From NCBI RefSeq assembly GCF_946479755.1, contig NZ_CAMLHC010000030.1:1-64000 (forward strand): DNA of 64,000 bases, read 5' to 3'. The translations under genes and the position numbers were made by a program. The DNA is from an uncultured Chitinophaga sp. Its GTDB lineage: Bacteria; Bacteroidota; Bacteroidia; Chitinophagales; Chitinophagaceae. The notes under the pieces are model-generated. The model was given only the letters and a program-made list of their open reading frames with translations. It had not been told where the DNA came from and searched no databases. Shown here in pieces: positions 19,752 to 29,119 of the stretch (its first letter is position 1; the number at the start of each line of letters is the position of its first letter).

Positions 19752-21269
19752 TTATCTTTCGCGGTAGGCGAGGTCCACGATTTTACCAAGACCGGCATAG
19801 CTCCAGGTGAGCTGCAGTTGTTCATTTCTGGCAGGTATGCTATAAACGCGGATAGCGCCGTTTTCCGTGTCCGGCCGGGCAGGGTCGTAGCTGCCCACTA
19901 CCAGGGAATTAGACAGGTTAACATAAAACTCCTTCCCGTAAGGGCTGAAAAGCAGGCATTTCAGCACACTCACCTGCTCTCCGCCCAAATCAGCCATCAG
20001 CCTGGCTTTATTGGTAAAAACATCATATTCGTACACACGGCTGCCGGCGGCATAAAAAACATACCCCAGCTGATTGCTGACGGAAAAAGCGGTCGCCTTG
20101 TCCAGCTCCGGGGCACCGGTCATTTCGGTATAATGGACCTGCTTAATGCCGCTGCCACCAACGTTCATGCAGTAAGTGTAGTACTTACCGGCTTTGTCTT
20201 TCAGGATAGCATAAACATCTCCCCAATTATAATCGGTATAGGTCATATATACCATGTCCCTGCCGGTATTGTAGGAGAACAGGCTGCCGTCTCTCAGGCT
20301 GCTGCACCGGGTCCCAAACATCGGATCATGGGCCACAAAACGCTGACGGTCCTGATCATACAGCAACGCGCCGCCCATACCACACGCCACAAAAGGGGCC
20401 GGCCTGAAAGGTGTTTTCTCTTCGTCTACATAATTCACCGGAGCCCCGAAAGCAGAAGCGCCCATCATCATGCTGCGGTGAAAAACCTGGTTGCCCGCAA
20501 TGATATAATCCACACCGGGAAGCGAAGCGTTGTTGTAAAAATAATCCGGGGCAAAATCCGCTCCGGCCGGCGACATCATTTCGTACCGTATGTTATAGGT
20601 GCTCTTCCAGGTCAGCGACTCCCCATCAATGCGCTCCAGCCCTTCCGCACTGCGGAGGTAAAACTGATGGGCAGCAGGACGGTAAGCAAACAACAACTGC
20701 TTTGGCTGGCGGCGTACCGGGATACCCGCATTGGTAAAGGCCAACACGTCTGTTATCAGCTTGTCCTTATCACCCAGGCGGGTCACCATGTCCATCCGCG
20801 TGCCTCCCCTGACGTCACACAAGGCCACCCAGCCCTGGTAAACGGCCGACTGTACTGTCAGCTTGCTCTTTTTAAACCACTCCACTCCGGACTGTTTATC
20901 CTTTACCCGCAGAAAAACATCATAAGGCGCCGGCCGCAATTTCACCGGGTAGACCAGGTCCTTTGCCGTGCCGATGACTACAAGAGGAGCATCGTCGGTC
21001 AGCCGGGCCGTCCCTTCTATCAACGCCTCCCATTGATAGGCATAGCGGCTGGTATCTATCCCGGCTTCTGTAGACAGCACCTCCGGTACAATACGTAACG
21101 TATCCCCGTACAATAAAGCATATTTTTCATTTATGCCTTTAATACCGGACACCTCGTTGATCTCATGGTAATCATAATTGCCCCTGTCTTTATAGCAGGC
21201 GGTAAAACACAGGCTAAGGAGGCATCCGCCCAATAATAACTGAATATAGTTCGTTTTCATCCTTTTCAT
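19752..21269 (-). CDS. PKD-like family lipoprotein of SusCD locus
   Basis: A 505-aa surface-type lipoprotein. Signal peptide with lipobox (LLSLCFTAC, Cys about 25) is followed by YKDRGNYDYHEINEV, characteristic of the Bacteroidota 'PKD-like family' (PF16407-type). A beta-sandwich-like N-terminal part (about 30-140) precedes a large repeat-rich, probably propeller-like region with aromatic blades (YMTYTDYNWGDVYAI). It is the last gene of the SusC-SusD-DUF4843 unit, starting 2 bp after the DUF4843 stop. Probably an accessory ligand-binding component at the outer membrane; the ligand is unknown. Confidence 0.8.
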   Translation of the reverse strand: MKRMKTNYIQLLLGGCLLSLCFTACYKDRGNYDYHEINEVSGIKGINEKYALLYGDTLRIVPEVLSTEAGIDTSRYAYQWEALIEGTARLTDDAPLVVIGTAKDLVYPVKLRPAPYDVFLRVKDKQSGVEWFKKSKLTVQSAVYQGWVALCDVRGGTRMDMVTRLGDKDKLITDVLAFTNAGIPVRRQPKQLLFAYRPAAHQFYLRSAEGLERIDGESLTWKSTYNIRYEMMSPAGADFAPDYFYNNASLPGVDYIIAGNQVFHRSMMMGASAFGAPVNYVDEEKTPFRPAPFVACGMGGALLYDQDRQRFVAHDPMFGTRCSSLRDGSLFSYNTGRDMVYMTYTDYNWGDVYAILKDKAGKYYTYCMNVGGSGIKQVHYTEMTGAPELDKATAFSVSNQLGYVFYAAGSRVYEYDVFTNKARLMADLGGEQVSVLKCLLFSPYGKEFYVNLSNSLVVGSYDPARPDTENGAIRVYSIPARNEQLQLTWSYAGLGKIVDLAYRER

Positions 21270-21271
21270 TT

Positions 21272-22039
21272 TTACTGCATGTATTTACCCATTTTCATCG
21301 GTGTGCCACCGTCTTCCAATACAGGAGTGCCGGCAGCTTCCATGTCTTTCAGGTATGTTTTCAGGTAATTAGCATAGAAATTGGTGGCGCCGGGATCAGC
21401 CTTCGCGATTTTACTGTACAGCTCCTGCACAGACAACTCCAGCAGGCTACTCATCAACAGCATCTTTTTGGTGCTGAATGGTCCGTAAAAATCGTCGTAC
21501 CACCCTCTGTCAGGCTTATTCAGCCTGTTGTCCACAACAATGACATGCCTTACCAGCGAAGTGAACCGGTTATTGGTTTTGTCCTTTACCAATACCTGCA
21601 GGCGGGTGTGAAAGTCATCGTTGGGCTCCAGCTGAAGGGTGATGGTGAAAGTTCGTTTAGCCATGTCCGGTGTCTTGTGCATCACCACCGGAAGGTAGCA
21701 GTTAACACTGTCCGGGGGCACTACCAGGTTAGCCGGCAGATCAAAATGCGTATGCAGCGTGGCGGCATTGGCACTGGTGTCAATAACACGGTAGCGCACA
21801 TTCCGTTCCCGGCCCACCGGCTTGCCCAGCGTAGCCACTCTCAGCACCATCGTGGTGTCCCTGGTCGACGGCGTGTAGGCAAACGTGACGATCGTGGTAT
21901 CATAAGTAACAAAGTCCCTTACCACGGAGAAATAGACATCGTTATCTGTTTCGTAGAAAGGTATCTCCGCCTTACGGCAGGATGCCAGCAACAGCAGCCC
22001 CGCTGCTGTACCGGCGATATATCGAAGATGCTTGATCAT
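21272..22039 (-). CDS. DUF4843 lipoprotein
   Basis: A 255-aa lipoprotein with lipobox LLLLASC (Cys about 21) after a short signal. The following YETDNDVYFSVV and a later pair of Ig-like beta-rich segments fit DUF4843, a family found almost only next to SusC/SusD pairs. The C-terminal half has WYDDFYGPFSTKKMLLM, a recurrent segment of the family. It is 15 bp from SusD and 2 bp from the PKD-like gene, so it belongs to the same operon. Function is unknown; a cell-surface binding role is inferred. Confidence 0.8.
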   Translation of the reverse strand: MIKHLRYIAGTAAGLLLLASCRKAEIPFYETDNDVYFSVVRDFVTYDTTIVTFAYTPSTRDTTMVLRVATLGKPVGRERNVRYRVIDTSANAATLHTHFDLPANLVVPPDSVNCYLPVVMHKTPDMAKRTFTITLQLEPNDDFHTRLQVLVKDKTNNRFTSLVRHVIVVDNRLNKPDRGWYDDFYGPFSTKKMLLMSSLLELSVQELYSKIAKADPGATNFYANYLKTYLKDMEAAGTPVLEDGGTPMKMGKYMQ

Positions 22040-22054
22040 AACAAATACATTGGA

Positions 22055-23500
22055 TTAATTTCTGAATCTGGATTCGTCCAACGGAACAGGCAGTACGTAC
22101 TTTTCTTTCCCCATGGAGATGGAGCCGCTGCCAGTACCTCCGGGAATGCTGGCGGTAGCATTCCGCTTGTAATAAAAAAACATTTGCCCTTCACCATAAA
22201 ACTCCCGTTTATAGTCTTTGAGCAGTTCCGTGGCAATCGTGGCATTGGCAGCCACGTCACTGATACCACGGTGGCTGCGCACCATATTCAGATAAGCAAC
22301 AGCCTCTGTGGACTGCGGCGTACACTCCGCAGCAATGAAACACATTTCAGACATCCGTATCATGGGTATCAGGTTACGGAAACGGAAATCGGTATCCTCT
22401 ACGTCAGCATATTTGAAAAAGCAGCGGTAGTTCTTCTGATTAGATCCCGGTATTAGCCAAACGTTACCATAACGGTAATCATTGGTATTGCTTTCAAATT
22501 CGGAAGTCAGGCGGTTCTGCGCCGCAGCGAGGATGTCCCCGTCCTTTAACGACGGGTCGAAGTAAGCTCTGTATTTATCATTTCTCCGGCTATCCTGCAA
22601 TGCAAACAACAACTCACTGGAAAACACGCGGTTGGGATTACGGGGATCACCCTGTATCTCATTCAGCTTCACGAAAGGAAATAAGTCGCCGGCAGCCGTG
22701 AGCACCTGTTTCGCATAATTAAGGGCGCTGGCTTTATCCCCGCGGTACAGGCATACCCGCGCCTTAAGCGCTCTCGCAGCGAAATAGTTCATCCTTAAGT
22801 TACGATAACTCCAGGCCACACCATCACTACTTTCCCCGGCATGGAGAGTAGCGCCGGTGAGCACCGGATCGTCTGCCAGCAGGGACTCTGCTGCATCCAG
22901 ATCAGAAAGCACCTTCTCCAGGAAAACATTTCCCTTAAGGTAAGTTTCGTAGTTGGTGGTAAAAGCATTGTAATAGGGCAGACTGACAGCGGTGGAATCC
23001 TGCCGGTATACGGGGCCGAATAAACGAAACAGATCAAAGTGGATCAGGGCACGCAAAGCCAGCGCTTCGCCTTTTACCCATGAATAATGTTTGCCCGTGA
23101 ACACCTCTTTCTTTTGATCGATGACTGACAGGATTTTGTTGATATTGGCCACTGACCTGTACATGCGGCTCCAGGTGTGACCGAACATAGACTGTGCCGT
23201 CAGACTTGTATATTGATAAGACGCCAGTTCATATAACTTATGTCCGCCACCAATATTGTACCGCTGCGCCAACACCTCTGTCATCTGCATGGTCATCTGT
23301 GCACCATAGGTCTTCTCATCCGTCATGTCCAGATACACCCCGTTGAGCGCCGTCAGGAAACCGGTCTCACTTTCCAGCAACGTATTTTCTATGACTTTAT
23401 CGCGGGGCTTTACATCCAGCCATTTTTTACAGGAGGTGGCTGTGACGGTCACCAGTATAATTACGCTGAAGCGTATACGCTTTTTCATTTTTTCTTTCAT
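22055..23500 (-). CDS. SusD/RagB outer-membrane nutrient-binding lipoprotein
   Basis: Surface lipoprotein (481 aa) that acts as a lid on its SusC partner and captures ligand. It has a lipobox TVTATSC (Cys about 24), the typical post-signal KKWLDVKPRDKV, the N-terminal TPR-like helices and a C-terminal region ending with VLPVPLDESRF, close to the usual SusD ending (PIP..E). It lies 7 bp downstream of SusC. The short length and absence of neighbouring polysaccharide-degrading enzymes suggest a ligand other than a complex glycan, though that is inference. Confidence 0.93.
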   Translation of the reverse strand: MKEKMKKRIRFSVIILVTVTATSCKKWLDVKPRDKVIENTLLESETGFLTALNGVYLDMTDEKTYGAQMTMQMTEVLAQRYNIGGGHKLYELASYQYTSLTAQSMFGHTWSRMYRSVANINKILSVIDQKKEVFTGKHYSWVKGEALALRALIHFDLFRLFGPVYRQDSTAVSLPYYNAFTTNYETYLKGNVFLEKVLSDLDAAESLLADDPVLTGATLHAGESSDGVAWSYRNLRMNYFAARALKARVCLYRGDKASALNYAKQVLTAAGDLFPFVKLNEIQGDPRNPNRVFSSELLFALQDSRRNDKYRAYFDPSLKDGDILAAAQNRLTSEFESNTNDYRYGNVWLIPGSNQKNYRCFFKYADVEDTDFRFRNLIPMIRMSEMCFIAAECTPQSTEAVAYLNMVRSHRGISDVAANATIATELLKDYKREFYGEGQMFFYYKRNATASIPGGTGSGSISMGKEKYVLPVPLDESRFRN

Positions 23501-23507
23501 TTAGTAA

Positions 23508-26500
23508 TTAAAAACCGGCACTTACAGAGAAAGAAACCGTGTTGGCAAATGGATAATCGATACCACGCTCACGCTTGATGGTAGACAAGCGGAAGATGTC
23601 GTTCATATAGGCGGTCAGCCGCAGGTATGACATGCGCCAGCGCCTCACCATGCCATTGGTAAATTCATATCCCATATTAATGGATTCACCGGCGATCACA
23701 TTTTCACGCTGTACAAAACGGGATGTCATCGGCGGGATATTGGCCGCTATCGCATTACTGTTGGTGGTCATGGAAATGGCCCTGAACCTGGCAATATCAC
23801 CGGGCTGCTTCCAGCGGTCATAGAGGGCGCGGCGGTCCTGGTTCAGCAGGATATCTGTAGAATTGATGTTTTCTACTTTGTCATACAGCGCCTCGTTGAA
23901 CACATCAGCTCCCATGCGGTAACGCAGGTAAACACCCACGGTAAAGCCTTTATAGCTGAAGTTGGTACCAGCGATGCCTTCCAGTTTCGGGCGACTGTCT
24001 CCCACTTCCACTTCGTCATCCGCATCATAATTAAAGGTGAGGGAACCATCCTTTTTAATCAGCACTTCTTTTCCGGTACCGGGGTCGATACCGGCGGAAC
24101 GTACGGCCCATATGGCCGTGGGGCTTCCGCCATCATAATAGCGTTCCAGATTTTTGGATCGATTTAGTTTATTGAGCACATCGAGGCTGTTGCCCATATT
24201 ATCGTAACGTGCATTTTCATGCTTCGCGGAGAAGTTGATGCTCCAGTTGATCCGCTCCTGTGGCTGGTACCAGGGCGATACGCTGAACATGAAGTTATAA
24301 CCGTTACCCACCTGCTTGCCGAGGTTGGTCATATAGGTGGTGGTACCTACAGAAGAAGGCAGGCTGATTTGCGCCACCAGCGGATCGGTAATGCGGTTAT
24401 ACACATCGATGTTCAACCGCAGGCGGCTATTCAGCAACACCACATCGGCGCCGATGTTTTTATCAAGTGTTTTCTGCCATAAGAGGTTAGGGTTACCAAA
24501 AATATCAATGATCGCCCCCACACCAAAGTCATTAACAACAGATGTATTATAACGGTAAGTAGTAAACGACTGGTAGGTAGAAAAGTTCTGGTTGCCCGGC
24601 GTACCAATGGAACCGCGTAATTTCAGGAAATTGATCCAGCTAACCTCTTGCAGCGCAGGCTCCTTATGCAGGTTCCACGACAACCCAACAGACCAGGAAG
24701 TGGTAAAGAAGTGATTGGAACCAAATACGGAGGAGCCATCCAGCCGGAAGTTCACATCAGCCATATAACGCTCATCCAGCATATATCCGGCGTTAACATA
24801 GGCGCTGGTACTACGGGTGGTAGCTTCCGAAGAAGTGGATTTGCCGCCATCAGGATACCCTGCTGCAAAGGCCGGAGAGGATACGCCCGGAGGCAATCCG
24901 ATCACCGTATAACCGTCGCCGGTATTCCTGAACTGCTGGAATTTCCATCCGCCCACCGCATTGATCTGGTGGCGGTTGTTGATCAGTTTACCATAGATGC
25001 CGGTTATCTCGCCATCATAGTTAAACACAGACGTTTGGGAGCCGGTAAAGCTACCCCGCTCCGTAGGCACTTTGTTTGCGAACTGCGTATTACGGGCGTC
25101 CAGGAACACTTCCTGTCGACCGTCTTCTTTGGTGATCCCCAGCCGACCTCTCACACGAAAGTCCCGGTTAAGCTCCCATTCTGCCATGAAGTTATTGATC
25201 ACGGAGAAATTGCGGGTCACGTTTTTATTGCCGAGGGAAGCGTTCCATAGCGGATTGGTGGTAGTGTCCGTACCCATAGAAGCGGTATTGGAGCGCTGTT
25301 CGAGATAGGGCTGCAGGTTACCGTTTACATCGCGTTTACGGTAATACGGACTGGCCTGTGCGAAATCCTGGAAGGAGCCATATGGTGATTCTTTCGCGGT
25401 AAAGAAGTTAAGCGACAGGTTATTATTGAAGCTGAGTTTTTTTCTGCGATATACCAGTTTCACATTAGCGCCGCCGATGTCGCGACCGGAGCCTTTCATG
25501 GCACCGTTGATTTTTTTATAGTTTAAACCAACACTGTAACGCATCTGGTTATCGCCGCCTTCTGCATAGAGTGAGTGCCCGGTGGTGAAGCCGGTGCGCA
25601 GCGGCTCGCTGAGCCAGTAGGTATTTACGCCACGCCGCACTTCCGCCAGCCGTTCGCTATAGGCTTTCTCCAGCTCTTTCTGTCTTGACTGACTTGTTTC
25701 AAAGCCTGCGTTGAGCCGGAACCTGCCGGAGATACGTTCGAATTCCAGCTTTTCTTCGGCGTTCATCAGGTTGTAGTCGTGCAGATCGGGGATGGTAACG
25801 CTGTTATCCGTCGTATAATACACCCGCAGTTCACCGGGTTTCGGTTTCTTCGTTTCTATCACGATCACCCCGTTGGCCGCTTTGGAGCCATAGATAGCCG
25901 TAGACGCGGCATCTTTCAGGATAGTGACGCTTTCCACGCGGTTGATGTCCAGGTCGATGATGGTACGCAGGCTGGTTTCAAAACCGTCGAGGATAAACAG
26001 CGGCTGGTTTGGGTCTGTACCGAACTGCTCTTTCAGCCCCAGCACGCTGGTTTTGCCGCGTATCTCCAGGTTGGGCATCACGTTGGGATTGGAGCCCATC
26101 AGGTTATTTTCGAATACGGTAAAGGCAGGATCGAGGGAGCGAAGGCTCTGCACGATATTCTGGTTACCGATCTGTTTCAGTTCTTTGGCGGTGTAGGTAG
26201 AAGCAGAACCGGTAAAACTTTCTTTTGTTCGTTCATAGATACCCGTTACCACCACTTCTTTGATCTTTGACGCGTCTTCATCGAGAATGATGTTGGAAGC
26301 GCCTTTCACCGGCATTTCCATGGTTTTATAGCCTACGAAGCTAACGACCAGCACATCGCTGGCGCTGACAATGATGTCAAACTTCCCGGCGGCATCGGTA
26401 TGGGTGCCCTGTGGCTTTCCTTTTACCCGGATGGTGACACCCGGTATTTGCTGGAGATTGCCTTTACTGTCGCGCAGGGACACCGAGCCCCTGATGCGGA

Positions 26501-26903
26501 CGGTCTGATCCTGCTCCTGGCGGGCAACCGCTGTGAGTGCTGCGGTGCGGGCAGGTGTGCTTTTTACGATCACCTGGTTACCTACCACGGTATACTGTAC
26601 ATCATCATGAAAGATGTCATGCAATACATTCTTCAGCACGGCGCCGTTGGCCCGGATGGTGACAGCCTGGGCCCTGTTGATCTGGCTGCCGTCGTACACA
26701 AAGTTCAGATTGGTTTGTTTTTCGATTTCTGACAGTACAACAGCGATAGGTTGGTTATTGGCTTTCACAGTTACTTTCCGGTTCAGCGGGGAAGTGTCCT
26801 GCGCTCTTGCCGGCGAGGCCGACAGGAGAATGGCAGCCATTGCCAGGGGGCGGTACATACGAATCCCGCAACGGGTGATGTACCGTAGGTAATTTTTACT
26901 CAT
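23508..26903 (-). CDS. SusC/RagA TonB-dependent transporter with STN domain
   Basis: Outer-membrane TonB-dependent channel (1131 aa). After a signal peptide ending ASPARAQ (about 35) comes a secretin/TonB N-terminal (STN) domain (about 45-115) for signalling to an anti-sigma factor. A carboxypeptidase-regulatory-like beta domain (about 135-215, with SFVGYKTMEMPV), the plug (from about VVVTGIYERTKESF, with ILKDAASTAIYGSKAANGVIVIETK) and a C-terminal barrel follow. The STN domain fits the adjacent FecR and ECF sigma genes, so the channel probably also senses its ligand. Intact, no frameshift seen. Confidence 0.95.
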   Translation of the reverse strand: MSKNYLRYITRCGIRMYRPLAMAAILLSASPARAQDTSPLNRKVTVKANNQPIAVVLSEIEKQTNLNFVYDGSQINRAQAVTIRANGAVLKNVLHDIFHDDVQYTVVGNQVIVKSTPARTAALTAVARQEQDQTVRIRGSVSLRDSKGNLQQIPGVTIRVKGKPQGTHTDAAGKFDIIVSASDVLVVSFVGYKTMEMPVKGASNIILDEDASKIKEVVVTGIYERTKESFTGSASTYTAKELKQIGNQNIVQSLRSLDPAFTVFENNLMGSNPNVMPNLEIRGKTSVLGLKEQFGTDPNQPLFILDGFETSLRTIIDLDINRVESVTILKDAASTAIYGSKAANGVIVIETKKPKPGELRVYYTTDNSVTIPDLHDYNLMNAEEKLEFERISGRFRLNAGFETSQSRQKELEKAYSERLAEVRRGVNTYWLSEPLRTGFTTGHSLYAEGGDNQMRYSVGLNYKKINGAMKGSGRDIGGANVKLVYRRKKLSFNNNLSLNFFTAKESPYGSFQDFAQASPYYRKRDVNGNLQPYLEQRSNTASMGTDTTTNPLWNASLGNKNVTRNFSVINNFMAEWELNRDFRVRGRLGITKEDGRQEVFLDARNTQFANKVPTERGSFTGSQTSVFNYDGEITGIYGKLINNRHQINAVGGWKFQQFRNTGDGYTVIGLPPGVSSPAFAAGYPDGGKSTSSEATTRSTSAYVNAGYMLDERYMADVNFRLDGSSVFGSNHFFTTSWSVGLSWNLHKEPALQEVSWINFLKLRGSIGTPGNQNFSTYQSFTTYRYNTSVVNDFGVGAIIDIFGNPNLLWQKTLDKNIGADVVLLNSRLRLNIDVYNRITDPLVAQISLPSSVGTTTYMTNLGKQVGNGYNFMFSVSPWYQPQERINWSINFSAKHENARYDNMGNSLDVLNKLNRSKNLERYYDGGSPTAIWAVRSAGIDPGTGKEVLIKKDGSLTFNYDADDEVEVGDSRPKLEGIAGTNFSYKGFTVGVYLRYRMGADVFNEALYDKVENINSTDILLNQDRRALYDRWKQPGDIARFRAISMTTNSNAIAANIPPMTSRFVQRENVIAGESINMGYEFTNGMVRRWRMSYLRLTAYMNDIFRLSTIKRERGIDYPFANTVSFSVSAGF

Positions 26904-26944
26904 GGCTAAGGCGTTTTAGCTTCTGGCTAAAGCATTTTGGTTGG
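26903..26944 (-). repeat. Imperfect tandem 21-nt repeat before SusC
   Basis: Two adjacent 21-nt copies (26903-26923 and 26924-26944) share 15 of 21 positions, each beginning TGGCTAA on the forward strand. They occupy nearly the whole FecR-SusC gap, and the first touches the SusC start codon. A translational-control role is possible but unproven. Confidence 0.4.
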
Positions 26945-26963
26945 TAATAATGGTACTTATGCG

Positions 26964-27953
26964 CTATCTTTTTACGGGCAAGTGCACATAGATCGTGTCG
27001 TTCAGTTGTTCAAATTGATAATCATATAAAGCAGTCAGTGTTTGTAATATATCCGGTAATGTTTTGTTGCTGAAATTGGCGTTGAGCTTACGTTCTTTGC
27101 TGATGCCCGGATCGAGCACCATGGTAACGCCGTAGGCGCTGGACAGGGCCTCGCATACGGCCTGCAGGGAGGTGTCTGTAAACTGCAGCTCACGGGTGCG
27201 CCATGCCAGCTGGTTGTTACCGGCGGTGGCTTCCACTTTTATTTCCCCGGTGCGGGTATTGCAGGAGGCGCCCTGGCCGGCCTGCAAACGGAGGGAATGC
27301 TGCTGATGGGCTACGGCTACGCTGCCGGACAGTACATATACCTGTATGGTGGTGTTGGCAGCCTTCACGTTGAAGGAGGTACCCAGCACATGGATCTGTG
27401 CCGGGCCGCTCACTACGGTAAAGGGATGCACAGGATTAGTGGCAATATCGAAAAAAGCTTCCCCCGCTATCAGTTTCACTTCTCTTTCCTTTCCGGTGAA
27501 AGCGGCCGGATATGTTACCGAGGCGTGTTTGTTCAGGTAGATCCTGGAGCCGTCGGCCAGCAATACAGAATCCGGTTGACTGTTTGTTGTTTTGGTGATC
27601 CACAGTATGCGGTGACGGGAATACTGCCACCATCCGGCGGCGATGACCATCAGCAACACGGCGGCGGCAGCGGGCCACCAGCGGCGGCGCGCATGAGTGA
27701 GCGGCACTACCGGGGCGGCGGCCTTCGCCTGGTCCAGCAACTGCAGGAACCGGGCGGTGGCGGCCGGCGCATCTGCCTCCTCAAAAAAAGCGGCGTGGGG
27801 CGCCTGCTCCCACAGCAGGCGTACCTGTGTATACAGTTGCCCGTGTGCGGTATCCGCCGCTAGCCAGGACGCCAGCTGTGCCTGTAACACCTCATCCTCC
27901 GGCGACTGCAGGCACAAAAGGATAAAAGAATAATGATCGGTTGGTTTGGTCAT
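26964..27953 (-). CDS. FecR family anti-sigma factor
   Basis: Inner-membrane regulator linking the STN domain of SusC to the ECF sigma factor. The N-terminal cytosolic part (about 1-75) would bind sigma. A membrane helix lies around 95-115 (WWPAAAAVLLMVIAAGWW). The periplasmic FecR domain (about 125-230) has LLADGSRIYLNKHASVTYP and LIAGEAFFDIA, and the C-terminal domain (DUF4974-like, about 245-330) has LQAVCEALSSAYG. I start at the ATG at 27953 (MTKPTDHY); a further 45 bases upstream are open only from a TTG. It lies between sigma and SusC. Confidence 0.92.
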   Translation of the reverse strand: MTKPTDHYSFILLCLQSPEDEVLQAQLASWLAADTAHGQLYTQVRLLWEQAPHAAFFEEADAPAATARFLQLLDQAKAAAPVVPLTHARRRWWPAAAAVLLMVIAAGWWQYSRHRILWITKTTNSQPDSVLLADGSRIYLNKHASVTYPAAFTGKEREVKLIAGEAFFDIATNPVHPFTVVSGPAQIHVLGTSFNVKAANTTIQVYVLSGSVAVAHQQHSLRLQAGQGASCNTRTGEIKVEATAGNNQLAWRTRELQFTDTSLQAVCEALSSAYGVTMVLDPGISKERKLNANFSNKTLPDILQTLTALYDYQFEQLNDTIYVHLPVKR

Positions 27954-28044
27954 CTTACGAAAAAAAGGATGCGCTTTAAGCTGAGACAAATCAGCCAAAG
28001 CCTACCCCCAAAAGAAATTTGAAAATTTTTGGATTTTTGGATTT

Positions 28045-28644
28045 TTACACTGAAACGAGCCACAGTAGCAGCTTAAACCGGTCGGCAGCCGATATATTTT
28101 TCTCCGGAGGGTCCAGCAGGGCCGCCTTGAGTTGCCGCAGTGCGATGGTCATCTGGTTCTCCACCGTTTTTACCGACAGCTGCATTTCATGGGCTATTTC
28201 CGCGTTCTTCAGCCCCGAGTAGCGGCTTAGTTTGAAGATACGGCGGCATTGTTCGGGCAAACGTTCCACGGCGGCGTGTATCCGTTCCCGCAGTTCCTGT
28301 TCTTCCAGGAAAGTACAGAGGTAACTTTCTTCCTGTAAATGCCGGATGGTATCGTGGTGACTTTCCAGCAGCCGGTGACGCTGCAGATGGTTGATACACT
28401 GATTGATAACGGCACGGAAAAGGTAGCTTTTAAGCGCAGCAGCGTGTTCCAGGGCGAAGTCCTTCTCCCATAGCCGGAGAAAAACGTCCTGGACTACTTC
28501 TTCGGCCTGCTCCCGCTCCCCGAGGTATTTCCGGGCGGTGGCAAAAAGAAGGGGGTAAAAATGTTCGTATACCCGGGCAAATACCGCACGGTCCCTGGCT
28601 TGCAAGCCCTGCAACACCTCTTGGCTGTATAACCCGCTAATCAT
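28045..28644 (-). CDS. ECF sigma factor (SusCD-associated)
   Basis: RNA polymerase sigma-70 of the Bacteroidota ECF group. Region 2 (about 20-85) contains FLRLWEKDFALEHA after AEEVVQDV. Region 4 (about 125-180) contains LPEQCRRIFKLSRYSGLKNAEIAHEM and the helix-turn-helix VKTVENQMTIALRQLK. I place the start at the ATG at 28644 (MISGLYSQ), giving about 199 aa; the open frame continues 16 codons upstream without resemblance to the family. First gene of sigma - FecR - SusC - SusD - DUF4843 - PKD-like. Likely activates the transporter genes when released by FecR. Confidence 0.93.
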   Translation of the reverse strand: MISGLYSQEVLQGLQARDRAVFARVYEHFYPLLFATARKYLGEREQAEEVVQDVFLRLWEKDFALEHAAALKSYLFRAVINQCINHLQRHRLLESHHDTIRHLQEESYLCTFLEEQELRERIHAAVERLPEQCRRIFKLSRYSGLKNAEIAHEMQLSVKTVENQMTIALRQLKAALLDPPEKNISAADRFKLLLWLVSV

Positions 28645-29119
28645 AAAAAAGTAAACGTCAGAAAGGCATAAGTGGGGGCTAAGATAACCCATTAGCCGGC
28701 GAAAAGGAAATTTTCAAAAAAAATGGCGTTCTACCGGTCAAAAGATGAAAATATGCAAATACTTTTTATAAATTTAATGGCTTTTAAGCCGTTATTATTA
28801 AATTATAAATTTCCACGTTATGACGAACCAGATACAGCCTGAGCGCTGTTTGACCGTGATTGTAATGTCAGGGCTCTCCTCCGGAGCGCTGCCGTTTTCC
28901 ACTCCGACCAGTGAATAGCCGGGAATGCTACGATAACCGCCGCTACGGCCGGTTGTCATATCCCCCGCTAATACCTGTTCCGGGAAACATGCACGCAGAT
29001 TAAATGTTATGGACGGTACCGGAATATTGTCTGTAGCTGTTATCTTGCCTTTTGATCCGGCACAGCCCAGGCGCAACGCGATTTTAAACTAAAAACAAGA
29101 ACCTAAACAATATTTGAAG
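28645..29119. other. Intergenic region between divergent sigma and oxidoreductase genes
   Basis: Contains the divergent promoters, a small AT-rich hairpin GGCTTTTAAGCC (28779-28790) and a reverse-strand open frame at 28798-29076 (92 codons). That frame begins only with TTG, has no ATG and is closed upstream by a stop. Its composition (PVPSITFNLRACFPEQVLAGD) looks protein-like, so a decayed fragment of an older gene is possible, but no family is recognised. Confidence 0.35.
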
